Notes under the pieces: model-generated
Seen by the model: only the letters and a program-made list of their open reading frames with translations
What the model was told of the DNA's origin: nothing
Database searches by the model: none
Made by a program: the position numbers and the translations under genes
In this document: positions 23,229 to 36,049 of the stretch, piece after piece
Layout of the letters: each line of letters starts with the position of its first letter
Position numbering within the stretch: position 1 is the stretch's first letter
NCBI RefSeq assembly: GCF_963678635.1
Contig: NW_026971449.1
Location: 1-64,000, forward strand
From: Symsagittifera roscoffensis
Lineage: Eukaryota > Xenacoelomorpha > Acoela > Convolutidae
Length of the DNA stretch: 64,000 nt
Direction of reading: 5' to 3'

Positions 23229-23820
23229 TTAAGAAATGGCTTCTTGGTCGAATATTTTTTGTTATTTGGGGCGATTTTCAAGTGTGGTCGAATTATTTAT
23301 TGAATTTTTGACAAGTGGGTTGAGTTTTGTGAAAAATTGTTGGGGGCGAATTTTATGTTGTTCGGGAGGTCTTCTTTGCTTTATTTTTATTTGTCAGGTG
23401 ATCTGGGCTATTTTTGAGAATTTTGTACTTTAGGCTAAATTAATATGGTCGTAATTTTATTTTAGGCTAATTTAACATTTTTGTTTGGGGGGTTTTTGAG
23501 GTCTGAATTGGGAAAATATTGTTGATCTTTGCGTTATCAGATAAGGGAGGGTTATGATATTATGGTGGTATTTATTTTAGTTGTCAAGTTTTAGCAGGTT
23601 GCTTATTTTTGACCTGGAGGTTGTAAAATTATAGTTATAGATATGCCTGGAGTTTAATATCTTTCGTCTAATTGGTTTGAGTTAGAGTTATAGAAGGTGA
23701 CGGATTGAATGAATCCTATTGGCTAATTTTGAACTAGAATCGCTGTGTGTTTTCAGCATGTTATTTTGAAAAATGAAACCCCAAAATGTTTCAGAGGTGC
23801 AAATAGTATTTATTTTAAAA
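23229..23820 (-). other. Element B interval between integrase and TM1; possible env splice acceptor
   Basis: No conserved coding frame: the C copy has a 65-codon frame here that is broken in B. The minus strand carries a pyrimidine-rich acceptor-like sequence TATTTTCCCAATTCAG ending at 23503, about 275 bases upstream of the TM1 ATG. C has the matching TATTTCCCCAACTCAG. It could supply the 3' splice site of an env-type mRNA. Confidence 0.35.
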
Positions 23821-26800
23821 TTAAAGCTGTTTTTGAAATTCAACTTTCTTTAATATTTTAGATTGTGGGATGAATGTTTTGTAGTTTTTACGTTGTTGAT
23901 TTCTAAGTCGTGATGACTCTCTATATTCTGATTTTTCGACTTGTTCTTGGGGTATAATTTTTTCTATCATTTTCCTATTTTTTCTTTCTTTTTGAGGTGT
24001 TTTTTGATCTAGCTTTTTTGTATTGTTTTTGGTTGTAGTTGGTTTTTTATTTTGTTTTTCAAGGTGAATGTCGTTTTGTTCATTTATTTCATTTTCTATA
24101 TGTGGGTGATTTTGAATAACTTTTAAACCTGTGAAAGAATACAATTGAGTTAGTTCGCGTATTGTGTATTCTTTTGGGTAGTAAGGCAATAGATTGTTTC
24201 TATGTTGAACAATTTTTTTTTTGTCTGAATCGGTGATTTTATATGTTAAGTCTGTGGGTTTGGCGATTATTTGGTATGGTCCTTTACGAAGGGGTTGTAA
24301 TTTTTTAGAAGTTCCTTTTTGGGTATTAAAATTTGGTATTAAGACAAATGTTCCAATTTTCAAATCTGAGGCTGGTGTAAAGCGTGAATTTATTTGCTCA
24401 TTAATGTTCTGCCTTTGTAACAATTTTTTTGTTACTTTTTGATAAATTTCATTGTGTTTTTTATCTCTATTTAAATTCCATTCGGTGTGTGTACTGGAGG
24501 CTAATTTAAGGATTTGTGGGTGATGAAAATGATCTTCATCATGTGTGTGTAAAGGTGTGTGGTTATAACAAATTGAGTCTTTATTTGGTTGGTAATGACC
24601 TTGTGTATTTTTATGAGAATTTGCTGTAAACATAATTGGTTTACGTGGCTTTTGATTAAAAACCATTTCGTATGGTGACATTCCTAGAGTTGTCGTAATT
24701 TGTGAATTATATGCTAAGGGAAATAATTTTACATCTGCTGACCATTCTGTGTATCTTGTATCATTTCCATTTATGATATATCTAAGATATTCTTGTAGTG
24801 AACGGTTCATACCTTCGACTAAACCGTTAGTCCAAGGTGCATGAGATGTACGCGGTTTGTGCTTAATGTTGTATAAATGACATAATGTGATGATTTCATT
24901 ATTTATGAATTCTGTACCGTTGTCTGTGACTAAAATTTCGGGTAATCCGAATTTGGCTATCCAGTGTTCGAAAAGTGTTGTGTAAGCATAGTAAGCGTTA
25001 CAATGTGGTACGGGGTTGAGTGCTACATAGTGTGTAAATGCGTCAACAATTACCATAATGTAGGAGTTTCCTTCAGAGGATGGTGAAATTGGTCCTTTTG
25101 TATCAAATGATATACGGTGGTTAAAATATAAACTTTGTCCTTTAAAATCTGGTTTTTGTGCTATTTGTTTTTGATTTGGATAAGGTTTATTTAGCTGACA
25201 TACTATACAATCATTGCATAGTACTTTTATCCAATTGGTGCACTTGGGAAGTAAAAATTTTGTGTAAAATTTGAATATGTTTTCTCTGATCCAGAGTGTC
25301 CTTTAATGTTTTGTGTATGTGAAATGTTAAAAGCTATTAGAGTCATACTTAAAGGGAGACAGGGAACTGTAGAATCGTTTAAATGATATTCTAGAAGGTC
25401 TGTGTTTTCGTTAATTGTTGTATTATTAAATTTTCGAAAAAATCGGAGTAGTGTTTTATTTCCTAAAATTGTGGTATCTGTCTTTACGGGCTTAGTTTTG
25501 TATTTGTGCCATGATTTTAGTTGTCTAACTACTGGGTCAAGATTTTGATATTGTTTCAAGCTGTTAATTGTAATTTTATCTGTTGGAGGGAGAAAAATGT
25601 TTTCAATTTCTAATTTAGATAAGGGAATTGTGTCAAGTGGGTCATGGAGGTCAAAAATTTGATTTATTGTGTATTTTGAATCATTTGTTTGTGGTCCTGA
25701 TAAATTTATTTTATCAGTTAAGTTTTCTTTTTCAATTAACGGAAAAAGGTCTTTTTTATGCGAGTGGTGTTTTCTTCGTTTTTGTTGAGTGTTTTTTTGT
25801 ATCCATTGTGAGTATGGAATTGGTTTGAAAGTTGATGTTCCAAGTAGATCAACTTCGTAGGGTTATTTTGGCAATCTAAGTAAAGTGCGAAGTGTTGGAG
25901 ATTATTTATTTGTGATTGTTCAATGTCAGTTTTTACTGCATATTTGCATTCTAGTCGGGGTGATGTTTTGTCTTTTGCAAGGTAAAATTTTATATTTTTA
26001 GGTATTTCAACTGTAGTTTTTCGTGTAAGTAATTCAGGTGGTGTATTTCGACTTAATTTATCTGGTAATGCAAGATTCTTTCCTGCTGTCCAAACTATAT
26101 GTAAGTTTGGAAATTTCATTAGTATTTATTGAAACCTATAAACTCGATGATTTGGATTTGACTTTTGTGTAAAGAGAAAAATGATTGGTTTATGATCTGT
26201 GAATAGAACTGTTGGATGTTTTGATCCAAGTATTAGAAATTCATATTCTGTAAGTGTATAAATTATAGCTGTACTTTCTCTCATTAGAGTTGAGAGTCGT
26301 AGCTCTGCTTGAGTGAATAATCGGGAATTTGCTGATATAAGGTTCATTTTATTTGTACCACTGTGTGATTGTAGTAATGCTGCGCCGATGCCGAAATTTG
26401 AAGCATCGCACATTGCGTAGAATGGTTGATTTGGATCTGGGATTGTGTTTGAAATTTGTTCAGTTAAAAGTTTTTTAATTTCTTCAAATAGTGTTTGATG
26501 TTCAGTGGTCCATTCAAAATTATTTTGTTGACTGAGGATATTATAGAATGGTCTTAAATATAATTGCATTTTGTAAACGTACTTGCTTAAGAAATTTAAC
26601 ATTCCAACGAATTCTTGGATTTTCTTTTTGTTTGTTGGTGGTTGAAGTTTTTGAATAGCATCAATGCGTGATTTTAATGGAGTGATTGTGTTTCTTTCTA
26701 TGTTATGTCCTAAAAATTTAACTCGTGTTAAAAAGAAGTGTAATTTATCGGGGGCCGCCTTCTGATTTTCGTTCTGAAGTATTTTATGATAGTGTTCTAA

Positions 26801-28433
26801 AACTGTAAACATTTCTTCTTTTGTCTGTGATTGCATAAAAACATCGTCTAAATAGGTGATTGCTTTTTTCTTAAGTATTAGTGGCCTAAAAATTTTGCTC
26901 ATAAAAGCTGAAAATGCTGCTGGTCCTATGGATATTCCATAGAAGAGGCGATTGAATTCATATTGTTGATTTCCAATAACAAACTGTGTTAAACGTCGTG
27001 ATTGTTCATATAGTGGCATTTGATTGTATGCACTATTCATGTCTGCGGTTGTAAAGTATTTTCCGTTTATTTTTGTTAAAATAACTTGTATTGGTTCAAT
27101 AGGCCAATTGCATTTTGATTCGTCTATTAATGAATTGAGATATCTAGCGTCTAAAACTATTTTTAATGATTCTCCTTTGGCTAGGATGATAACAGGGTTA
27201 ATAAATGTTTTACCTTTTGGTTATTCTTCTTTGTTTACTGGTGAGATAATTTTGTATTGTTCTAAAATATCCAGTAATCTATTTACCTTATCGTGTAAAT
27301 GAATTGGTACTTTACTTGCTCTTTGTTTTTTGAAAACTGCGTCAGGTTTTAACGGGAGATGGAGTGATGAACTGATTTTACCAACATCAAATTTTGATGT
27401 TGCATAGACTGTTGAATATTTTAACAGTTGTTTTGCTAGTTCGTCAAATTCGATTTGTGTAATTTGCGAGTGTTCAAAGTTAAACATCGTCAAAAATTGT
27501 TGTTGTTCTTTTGTGTAGTTTGTTATATTGAATGTTGGTTTAAAATATGGTGTTTTTGTGAAATAATCTGTGTTCCTCTTTTCATTGCTTATTATACTAT
27601 TTACGGATAGTTCTTTATTAAGAATTGTGGATTGACAAATATCTAATAATTGGAGTATATTATTTACGCGGTATGCTTTTTCATATACGGGTGATATTGT
27701 AGCGTTTGTTTCGCAATATCCTAAAAGTCCTAAGGGTAATGTTAGTTGGTACGGTGTGTTGTTATACACATGTAGCGAAATGATGTCTGAATTCGTATTT
27801 TTCAAATATTTTATAGATGAAATCGTGATTTTGAAAAACTTATGAGTAGGTTTAAACTCAAAGTCTGACATGAAGAGTTGTTGTTTATTTTGACTTTTGT
27901 CATATTGGTGAACTTGTTTTATTGAAAAGTTATATATGTTTCCTGATAGTGGTTTCAGGTGTTTCCGTTGTTGGTTATAAATTGGATAAAATTTTGAAAA
28001 GAACGGTGGTTGTTTATTTAATCTTTGAAAAAATGTTAGAGCTGTATTTTTTGTTTTTGTGTACTTATCTTTGATTAGTAGTTTGCTATTCAAGATGTTG
28101 ATTGTTGGTATATATTTAGATATAAATGGTATACCAATAATATTGTGTTTAATATCAGTGAAATGAAAGATTTGTTTAAATGGTTTGTTTAGAATTTTAT
28201 TTTGCTCCATTGTTCTTGTGGGCAGGAGGAATAATTGAACTTTTCCATAATTTATTATTGTTGATCCTTGTGCTGTTGCTAGTTTCACTAGAGGTTGCAA
28301 GAGGCGTTAATTTTGGGTGTAATGTTTTGATTTCATTCCATGTGGGAATGTTAATTATGTTTGATTCTGCTCCTGAATCAATTCAAAAATCAATTTCAAG
28401 ATCTGGTGGTTGAAATTCTTTGTTTCTTGGACT
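23821..28433 (-). pseudogene. pol: Element B pol: protease, RT, RNase H, integrase (interrupted)
   Basis: The aspartic protease motif DSGA is at 28368-28379, followed by linker, RT with YLDD at about 26843-26854, RNase H ('MCDAS', 'TDHKPI') and integrase. The integrase keeps the CxxCQ zinc motif upstream and, in frame 23821-25056, VDAF, TDNGTEF and GLVEG, giving a D,D-35-E core, plus a GPY motif ('KGPYQI') and a basic tail; no chromodomain. Breaks: TAA at 28434-28436 separating it in frame from Gag, TGA at 28383-28385 two codons before DSGA, a 1-bp insertion near 28290, nonsense at 27221 and 26126, and 1-bp deletions near 25858 and 25233. Most lesions differ from those of C. Confidence 0.88.
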
Positions 28434-31400
28434 TTATAAGAGAAATGGTATTGTCCAAATTTTTTCTCTGGGTTTTTCTTTTTGTATTTTTTGATAGATA
28501 TGATTTGTGTTTAAACATTTTGCTTTGTCATTTTCGTTGGGTTTACTTGCCGTGTTAATTTTGTTTATTTGTTGTGCAGTTTGTGTAGTATTGATGGGTT
28601 CAATATAATAATTGTGAAGGAGTTCTAATTGATTTTCATATATATGTGATGAAAAAGGTTGTTCATATATAATAGGTTCGTAGTCATTTTCGACTGCTAT
28701 CATATTGATGGAGATAGTGTTTTCTTTATCACTTTCTGTGTCTGATGATTCACAGTTTATTTGATTTAGTTGTAGTTCATTATTTCCTGTGTCATCAATA
28801 CCTGGGGGGTCTGATGTTGTTTCTTCATTTGACTGTACTTGATTAATATGGCTTTGATGTTTTGGTGTACTACTTCTGTATCGATGTTTAGAACTATTAT
28901 GATGGTTATTATTCCTATGTGGTGATTGGGAGTAATTTCTATATTGATTATTATAACTTGAATTTCGATTTTGTGAAATATTCAGTGATCTGTTTTGATA
29001 ATTATTATTTGATCTGTGATAGTTTGATCTGTTATATGAATTATTTCTTGATCGATTGTTCGAGTAATTCTGATTTCGATTGTTTGAATACCTTCTATTT
29101 CGATTATGCGAATAGTTTCTATTTCTGTTATATGATGAATTTCGTGATTGATTATTGGAATAATGTTTATTTCTTGGGTTTGATTGTGAATTGGATCTAG
29201 AAACAAATTGTGTTGCATTTGAATTTGATCTCGAATAGTTATTTCGACTATTTGATCGATTATAATGATTTTGTGAAGAATTCTGTGTATTTCTTCGTTC
29301 TGGTGATCTTTCTCTATAACTTGAGTTATATGGTGATTGATTTCTCGTGTAACTGGTGTTGTTCGGAAGTGATTTATTTGGTTGTTTATATTTTTGAGGT
29401 TTGTTTTGGTTATCCTGTTGCTTTTGTCTGCATTCGGATATACTATGTCCGTATCTTCGGCAATAATTACACCATTTTTTGAAAGATGGTTTGCCTTTAA
29501 AATTTGGGTGTTTTTCGTAAATATTTAGTATTTCAGTGATTTTTTCAACTAAGTCTGTATCTGATTCCTGTATGTTATTGATATTTGTAGTGTTTGTTTC
29601 AATTCGATTAACATATTGTAGTTTTAGATTTTCTGTTTCTTCAAGTTTCATTGTGATTTCCGCTTGCTCTAGTTTGTCTACTAGTTTTCGAAAATCTAAA
29701 TCTGGCTCTCGAATTGAAGAAGGATGAGATGCTCTCTTTTTTATTGCTATTTTCCTTAATTGAGGTGTTAAGGTCATCATTAAAATTTCTGTCATTTTTG
29801 TGTTTTTATAGTCATGTGTATTTAGTGAATAAGCTTTTCGAACTAGTGTTTCGATACGTACTGCTAATTGTTTAATGGTTTCATTTGGTAATCTGCGAAT
29901 TTCATTACATAAAACTCTTTGGTGTTGTTTATTTCTTTCGGAGTCAAACATTTTTGAAAATTCTTGTGTAAATCTTTTCCAGTCTGATTTTTTTTTCTAT
30001 AGGTAATACTGAAAACCATTTTTGAGCTGCGCCATCTAATGTTGTTTGTATCAACGCTGTGCGTCGATGTATCCAATTTTGATGTAGCGGCGTATTAATT
30101 GGTTCAGGTCCTATATTTGAAGTTAAATTTGCTGTTACTGCATTTAAATAATCTTCTACAGAATATTCAGGGTCTGTTCCTGTGAATACCATTATTGGTT
30201 TATTTGATGTTATTGATGATCCACCCATGACTCTGCGGCATTTGGCATTTGCGAAAAATTTGAAAGTTGATTTTTTGTTATCTCGTGTTGCTGAAGGTAG
30301 TATGGGAGTGGTATTTCATTTTGCATTTGAGTTGGTTGATACGAGTGCATAGTCCTTGGGTTTTGTGGTTGAATTGGTTGAAAAGATTGTGTATTTATTG
30401 GATTTGACTTATGGATTGGTTGTTGATTTCGTGTATCTGTTGGATTTGGAGAAAAAATTCTATTATATGTATGAGGTCGTCGCGATCCTTGTTTGCGATA
30501 TTCTTGGGTATATGGTGCAAAAATGTCTGGTTGTAAATAATCATCGTCAGATGATAAGTAATCCGTTTGATGAGGTGCTTGCTTTTTATTTTTATTTTGT
30601 TGAAAGAATGGGTAATTTTCACTGTGGTCCTGTGGAGGACGTGAATTAGTCCGAAAATTTACTGAGTTGGTTATTGTCATAGGGTTATCCCAATAGTGAG
30701 AACATACATGAATATTATTAGTTTTTCGTGGGGGATAGTTTGTTTTTGATGAATGTGCATAATTATAATTATGTTCTGCAAAAGTGTTTCTTGTGAACGT
30801 TCTTCGTGGTTTTGATGGTATTGTCATAGGTCTATATGTTTGATAATCCATTTGTGAATATTTTGGAGCAACCGAATGTTTAACGGTTGATTGTAAGGTT
30901 ACTTGTGCCAATGAAGTATTTGTATTTTTTGGTGTTGTTAAATTTGGATGTATTGGTGAAATACTTTGTTGTGTAGTTGTTGTTGTTTGGACAATTTCTT
31001 CATTTATGAAGTGTGATGGTGTTTGGATATCTGTTGTGTAAGATTTCTAGTTCCATTAAGGTTTTCATTATGTATGACAGTCGAATTTAAAATGTTATTT
31101 CGTGTATCGGGTAAAAATGTGTTGTAGTTTAATGGTGTTGCATCAATGGTTAGTGGTACTACTTTTACATAATCTCTTTGGTAAGATATTGTACTTATTG
31201 CTTGACTTGAGATTGATTGTGGAATGTTTATAAATGCATGATGAGACCATTCAGGGTCCCAAACGTAGTCTGACTGTTCTGTAATGGCAGTATCTTCCTT
31301 TGGATTTATGAGGTCTGAAATTTTTTCTTGCTTGTGAAATTAAGTCTATATTGTGTGTGAAATAATCTATTATAAACCATGCCAAAATTTTTTGTAAGTC

Positions 31401-31973
31401 ATGTTTTGTGTGTTGTGAAACATCGTCTTTAGTGAAATTTTCTTTGATTGTATGTAGGAAGATTGAAAATAAAGTGATTTCCTGTCGAACTTTTGTATGT
31501 TTGGATGTTTCAGTTGGTGAGATACTTTGAAATTCTGTTTTTTCTAATATAGAAATATAGGTATATATTATTGCAAAAACTTCGTTAGTGAATATGGAGT
31601 TTGCTCTTTGTGAATTGTGATATTGTATGCTTTTAATATATTCTAAGAATACTTTTGAAAATTCTAATTCAAGATCGTCTGTTTGAATTACATATTTTTA
31701 ATGATTCGGATTTGGTGTGCTGAATTCTATGATGTAGATTCCGTATTGTTGTGTTAAATTACATATATCTTTTAGATAATGTTCAATAATTTGTCTTTTG
31801 ATTTTTACATCTGGGAATTCTGCTTTACATGGGCTGATTCCGGGTTCAAACAAATTTAAGAGTAAATTCTGCCAAAAGTCATGTTGCCCTCTATTCTCGG
31901 GTGCATCTATGAGGAAGGGATAAACATCTTCGTCATCTGGACTATCGTCACTTTGAGTGTGGCTGTGGCTCAT
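28434..31973 (-). pseudogene. gag: Element B gag polyprotein (interrupted)
   Basis: The N-terminal domain (acidic start MSHSHTQSDDSPDDE, then a helical region) starts at 31973. A Pro/Gln/Asn linker follows, then a capsid-like domain with 'TLDGAAQKWFSVLP', typical of retrotransposon Gag. The frame 28434-29951 contains a CCHC knuckle (C161-x2-C-x4-H-x4-C174), then a long Arg/Asn/Ser/Tyr-rich stretch and an acidic tail. Comparison with C indicates that N-terminal domain and capsid belong to one frame. Breaks in B: early stop near 31697, a 1-bp shift near 31313, a 1-bp deletion near 31037, a 28-bp deletion near 30237 and an extra T in a T-run near 29990. Confidence 0.8.
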
Positions 31974-32415
31974 TTTTTCGTTTAATGACTGTTAATATAT
32001 AACTATCGATGTGTCTAATCGGTTGATTCCAATTATACAAGTGTAGTGGTTTGTGTTTATACTGCTTTTTTATTCTTCTTTTTCCTCTTTTTGATGAATT
32101 TGAAGTTGTTTCTGAATCGAAAAAATATAATTGATCGTGAATGCGACAATTTTTATCAATTGATTCCTTTAATTTGTAGAGTTCATCTAAATTGCTGGCT
32201 TCTGATTCTGAAAATGCGTTTCTATTTTTTGAAAATCTTTTTCGTGTGATTTGTCCTTGTTTGTTTATTATTTTTCTTTTTATTGTCAGTCGTTTTGTTC
32301 TAATGTATCCAACTGCTCGCGTATGAGGTGTGATTACAAGGTCGTGTTTTTGGTTATCTATCTCGCAGTTGTGTAAAACGATTGTTTGTTTATTTCCTAG
32401 ATTTTTGAATGACAT
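31948..32415 (-). CDS. ORF1: 155-aa protein with basic C-terminal tract, upstream of Gag
   Basis: An intact 155-codon frame beginning MSFKNLGNKQTIVLHNCEID. A conserved N-terminal region of about 60 residues is followed by a basic stretch (KRKIINKQGQITRKRF), an acidic/Ser linker and a second basic cluster (KRGKRRIKK) near residue 115. It overlaps the Gag start by 26 bp in another frame. C carries an equally long intact version (59568-60035), while the outer duplicate in B (34668-35135) has one nonsense codon. It could be a nucleic-acid-binding accessory protein with a nuclear signal; the family is not recognised. Confidence 0.6.
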   Translation of the reverse strand: MSFKNLGNKQTIVLHNCEIDNQKHDLVITPHTRAVGYIRTKRLTIKRKIINKQGQITRKRFSKNRNAFSESEASNLDELYKLKESIDKNCRIHDQLYFFDSETTSNSSKRGKRRIKKQYKHKPLHLYNWNQPIRHIDSYILTVIKRKNEPQPHSK

Positions 32416-33650
32416 AAGGTTTAGGATGGGGGATGCAAAAAGTTGTTAGGTGATTTCTATTTTCTTAGACTGTTAGTCCTTACGATTTTTTGGTTAGCTT
32501 AACCTGGGTCTTTTTGTTCAGGGTTGGAGAGAAAAGTATATCGATTCCGAGGAATGATTTTTTATTTTCTCGTGGCTAGTCTAAGCTAAGGTGTTAACTT
32601 ACTGAATCTTACTTAGGGGTAGTGATTGTGTTCAAGGGTTGGAGAATAGTAAATCGATCCACAAGGTTCAGGTATAATTGGAACGCAAGTAGTTCGTTAG
32701 ATACTATTTTAAACTTACTAAGTCTAAGATTTATCCTGGGTCTGGTAAGAGGAGGGTTCAAGTGAAGGATGAATAACCGAAGTTCTTCCCTGTTTATCCT
32801 AATTTGAATGGTTAGTTTTATTTAAAAATTTCTATTAATCTTGGGTCGTTTGGAAGGGTTGGATAGTGAATCGACGTTTGAGGTCGTTAGACACTTGCTA
32901 AGTGGGTGGGGAGAACAAAATTGTTCTTTTTGATCCAAGGATAGGCCTTGATGAACAGGTTTTAATTTTAGTGAAATAGAAAATTAATTAAAATCCAAGG
33001 ATAAGCCTTGATATTTAAGTGAATTTAAGTTTAAAATGGTTTAAGGTTATCTAAGAAAAAGATTTAGTTTTTTAATGATATTAGTGAACTTATGATTGCT
33101 GTTATGTTTAGGTGATAAAGCTGGGACAACAGATGATTTTATGATTACTAACAATTTATTGTCATGCTACTAATTTTTATTTTCTTTTTCAATAAATATT
33201 TTTCAAACATGTTTTATATAAGACTGCAGAAATTAAGAAAACGATCTGAGAACTTTTTATCAATCGTTATTGCATAATAATAATTTTGTTTAGCGCCTGA
33301 AATGATCTTGAAGATTTACTTCAAATTTTTATGTTTGCAAATGAAAATCTAATTTCATTGCTAATAAGATTCTAAATTTAAAAGTTTGTGTTGGCTTTTG
33401 CCGTACGATCATAAAACTATTTGGTAAGTTTCTCCTTTGTCGTATGTCGTCTCTTGTTCGAGGTCTTCTTCCAATTCCGGGTAAATCTGTTATCGTTTGG
33501 AATATCGGCTCTGATCTATTGAGTCGTAGAGACATTTCGATTAAATTATTGTCGTATAACATTTTTAAAATGTTTTGTCTAAATTCTAATCTATTTTTTG
33601 GTTAATTCTAAGCTATTAAGGTCTTATTCGAGACTTATGGTCGCACCAGA
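32416..33650 (-). other. Inner leader copy of element B
   Basis: About 1.2 kb between ORF1 and the internal LTR. It holds a donor-like CA|GTAAGT (minus strand, 32597-32602), two CCAAGG...CCTTG hairpin motifs (32931-32957 and about 32993-33015), the 77-codon ORF and a primer-binding site at 33631-33648. The first hairpin has lost one closing pair relative to the outer copy. Confidence 0.6.
33329..33562 (-). CDS. Leader ORF (77 aa), inner copy
   Basis: Starts MLYDNNLIEMSLRLNRSEP and ends LDFHLQT. It is Arg-rich in the middle (GRRPRTRDDIRQRRN). The same frame is intact in the outer B copy (36050-36283) and in C (60953-61186), always about 90 bases downstream of the LTR. It is the first ORF on the genomic RNA. 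Function unknown; it may act as a translated upstream ORF, a signal or regulatory peptide, or a spliced first coding exon. Confidence 0.5.
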   Translation of the reverse strand: MLYDNNLIEMSLRLNRSEPIFQTITDLPGIGRRPRTRDDIRQRRNLPNSFMIVRQKPTQTFKFRILLAMKLDFHLQT

Positions 33651-33975
33651 TGAGTTATGACCAATGTGGTTAACTCATAGAGTAATTTCGGATAGGGTAC
33701 ACCGTCTGCTCGTCACGCTATCTTATTTTCGGCCGGATAGATTCGTGCAACTTCTTAGTCTAATACCGATCCTAATCTTACTCTTATACTTTCTAGTCTC
33801 AGGGTGTTTAATTAGTCTCTGCTAGGCTCAATAGATCTAAGGTATACTGGTTTGTTGCGGCGGCTGAAGCTCTCTTGGAGAGACAACTAATTTCTAAGTT
33901 AAATTCAAATCTCTCTGGTGCTGAAATTACAAGTAATTTCAGCACTTACAAATAAGTGGGTTGTTAGTTAGATGG
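33651..33975 (-). repeat. Internal truncated LTR of element B
   Basis: The first 325 bp (in plus-strand order) of the LTR, cut at the duplication junction. It contains the 28-bp palindrome at 33918-33945. It matches the outer right LTR more closely than the left LTR, as expected for a copy made from the right end. Confidence 0.92.
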
Positions 33976-34693
33976 GTCCCAAACGTAGTCTGACTGTTCT
34001 GTAATGGCAGTATCTTCATTTGGATTTATGAGGTCTGAAATTTTTTCTTGCTTGTGAAATTAAGTCTATATTGTGTGTGAAATAATCTATTATAAACCAT
34101 GCCAAAATTTTTTGTAAGTCATGTTTTGTGTGTTGTGAAACATCGTCTTTAGTGAAATTTTCTTTGATTATATATAGGAAGATTGAAAATAATGTGATTT
34201 CCTGTCGAACTTTTGTATGTTTGGATGTTTCAGTTGGTGAGATACTTTGAAATTCTGTTTTTTCGAATATAGAAATATAGGTATATATTATTGCTAAAAC
34301 TTCGTTAGTGAATATGGACTTTGCTCTTTGTGAATTGTGATATTGTATGCTTTTAATATATTCTAAGAATACTTTCGAAAATTCTAATTCAAGATCGTCT
34401 GTTTGAATTACATTTTTTTGATGATTCGGATTTGGTGTGCTGAATTCTATGATGTAGATTCCGTATTGTTGTGTTAAATTACATATATCTTTTAGATAAT
34501 GTTCAATAATTTGTCTTTTGATTTTTACATCTGGGAATTCTGCTTTACATGGGCTGATTCCGGGTTCAAACAAATTTAACAGTAAATTCTGCCAAAAGTC
34601 ATGTTGCCCTCTATTATCGGGTGCATCTATGAGGAAGGGATAAACCTCTTCGTCATCTGGACTATCGTCACTTTGAGTGTGGCTGTGGCTCAT
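33976..34693 (-). pseudogene. Duplicate of Gag N-terminal domain (element B outer unit)
   Basis: A 225-codon frame (34016-34693) that covers the Gag N-terminal domain without the early stop seen in the inner unit. It ends at a frameshift shared with the inner unit and then hits the duplication junction with the internal LTR, so it cannot connect to the capsid. As the first gag on the transcript it would make only this truncated protein. Confidence 0.7.
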
Positions 34694-35135
34694 TTTTTCG
34701 TTTAATGACTGTTAATATAATACTATCGATGTGTCTAATTGGTTGATTCCACTTATACAAGTGTACTGGTTTGTGTTTATATTGCTTTTTTATTCTTCTT
34801 TTTCCTCTTTTTGATGAATTTGAAGTTGTTTCTGAATCGGAAAAATATAATTGATCGTGAATGGGACAATTTTTATCAATTGATTCCTTTTATTTGTAGA
34901 GTTCATCTAAATTGCTGGCTTCTGATTCTGAAAATGCGTTTCTATTTTTTGAAAATCTTTTTCGTGTGATTTGTCTTTGTTTGTTTATTATTTTTCTTTT
35001 TATTGTCACTCGTTTTGTTCTTATGTATCCAACTGTTCGCGTATGAGGTGTGATTACAAGGTCGTATTTTTGGTTATCTATCTCGCAGTTGTGTAAAACG
35101 ATTGTTTGTTTATTTCCTAGATTTTTGAATGACAT
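34668..35135 (-). pseudogene. Duplicate of ORF1 with one nonsense codon
   Basis: Identical in layout to the intact inner ORF1, but a Leu codon after residue 81 has become TAA (34890-34892), leaving an 81-codon open frame. The remainder of the frame is still open and overlaps the duplicate Gag start. Confidence 0.7.
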
Positions 35136-36049
35136 AAGGTTTAGGATGGGGGATGCAAAAAGTTGTTAGGTGATTTCTATTTTCTTAGACTGTTAGTCCT
35201 TACGATTTTTTGGTTAGCTTAACCTGGGTCTTTTTGTTCAGGGTTGGAGAGAAAAGTATATCGATTCCGAAGAATGATTTTTTACTTTCTCGTGGCTAGT
35301 CTAAGCTAAGGTGTTAACTTACTTAATCTTACTTAGGGGTAGTGATTGTGTTCAAGGGTTGGAGAATAGTAAATCGATCCACAAGGTTCAGGTATAATTG
35401 GAACGCAAGTAGTTCGTTAGATACTATTTTAAACTTACTAAGTCTAAGATTTATCCTGGGTCTGGTAAGAGGAGGGTTCAAGTGAAGGATGAATAACCGA
35501 AGTTCTTCACTGTTTATCCTAATTTGAATGGTTAGTTTTATTAATAAATTTCTATTAATCTTGGGTCGTTTGGAAGGGTTGGATAGTGAATCGACATTTG
35601 AGGTCGTTAGACACTTGCTAAGTGGGTGGGGAGAACAAAATTGTTTTTTTTTGATCCAAGGATAGGCCTTGATGATCAGGTTTTAATTTTAGTGAAATAG
35701 AAAATTAATTAAAATCCAAGGATAAGCCTTGATATTTAAGTGAATTTAAGTTTAAAATGGTTTAAGGTTATCTAAGAAAAATATTTAGTTTTTTAATGAT
35801 ATTAGTGAACTTATGATTGCTGTTATGTTTAGGTGATAAAGCTGAGACAACAGATGATTTTATGATTACTAACAATTTATTGTCATGCTACTAATTTTTA
35901 TTTTCTTTTTCAATAAATATTTTTCAAACATGTTTTATATAAGACTGCAGAAATTAAGAAAACGATCTGAGATCTTTTTATCAATCGTTATTGCATATTA
36001 ATAATTTTGTTCAGCGCCTGAAATGATCATGAAGATTTACTTCAAAATT

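Noticed and set aside
23236..23433. Plus-strand 65-codon frame next to TM1
   Set aside because: Not open in element C and lies in the non-coding interval between integrase and TM1.
24061..24300. Chromodomain at the integrase C-terminus
   Set aside because: The tail after the GPY motif is Lys/Glu/Asn-rich without the aromatic pattern of a chromodomain.
28919..29482. Plus-strand Phe/Tyr/Leu-rich frames opposite gag
   Set aside because: Complement of the Arg/Asn/Ser/Tyr-rich nucleocapsid tract; composition artefact, not membrane proteins.
33651..33975. Internal LTR read as evidence for two separate elements sharing an LTR
   Set aside because: It is truncated at an internal junction, and the flanking AAAC duplication encloses the entire 21.5 kb, so one element with a tandem duplication explains it better.
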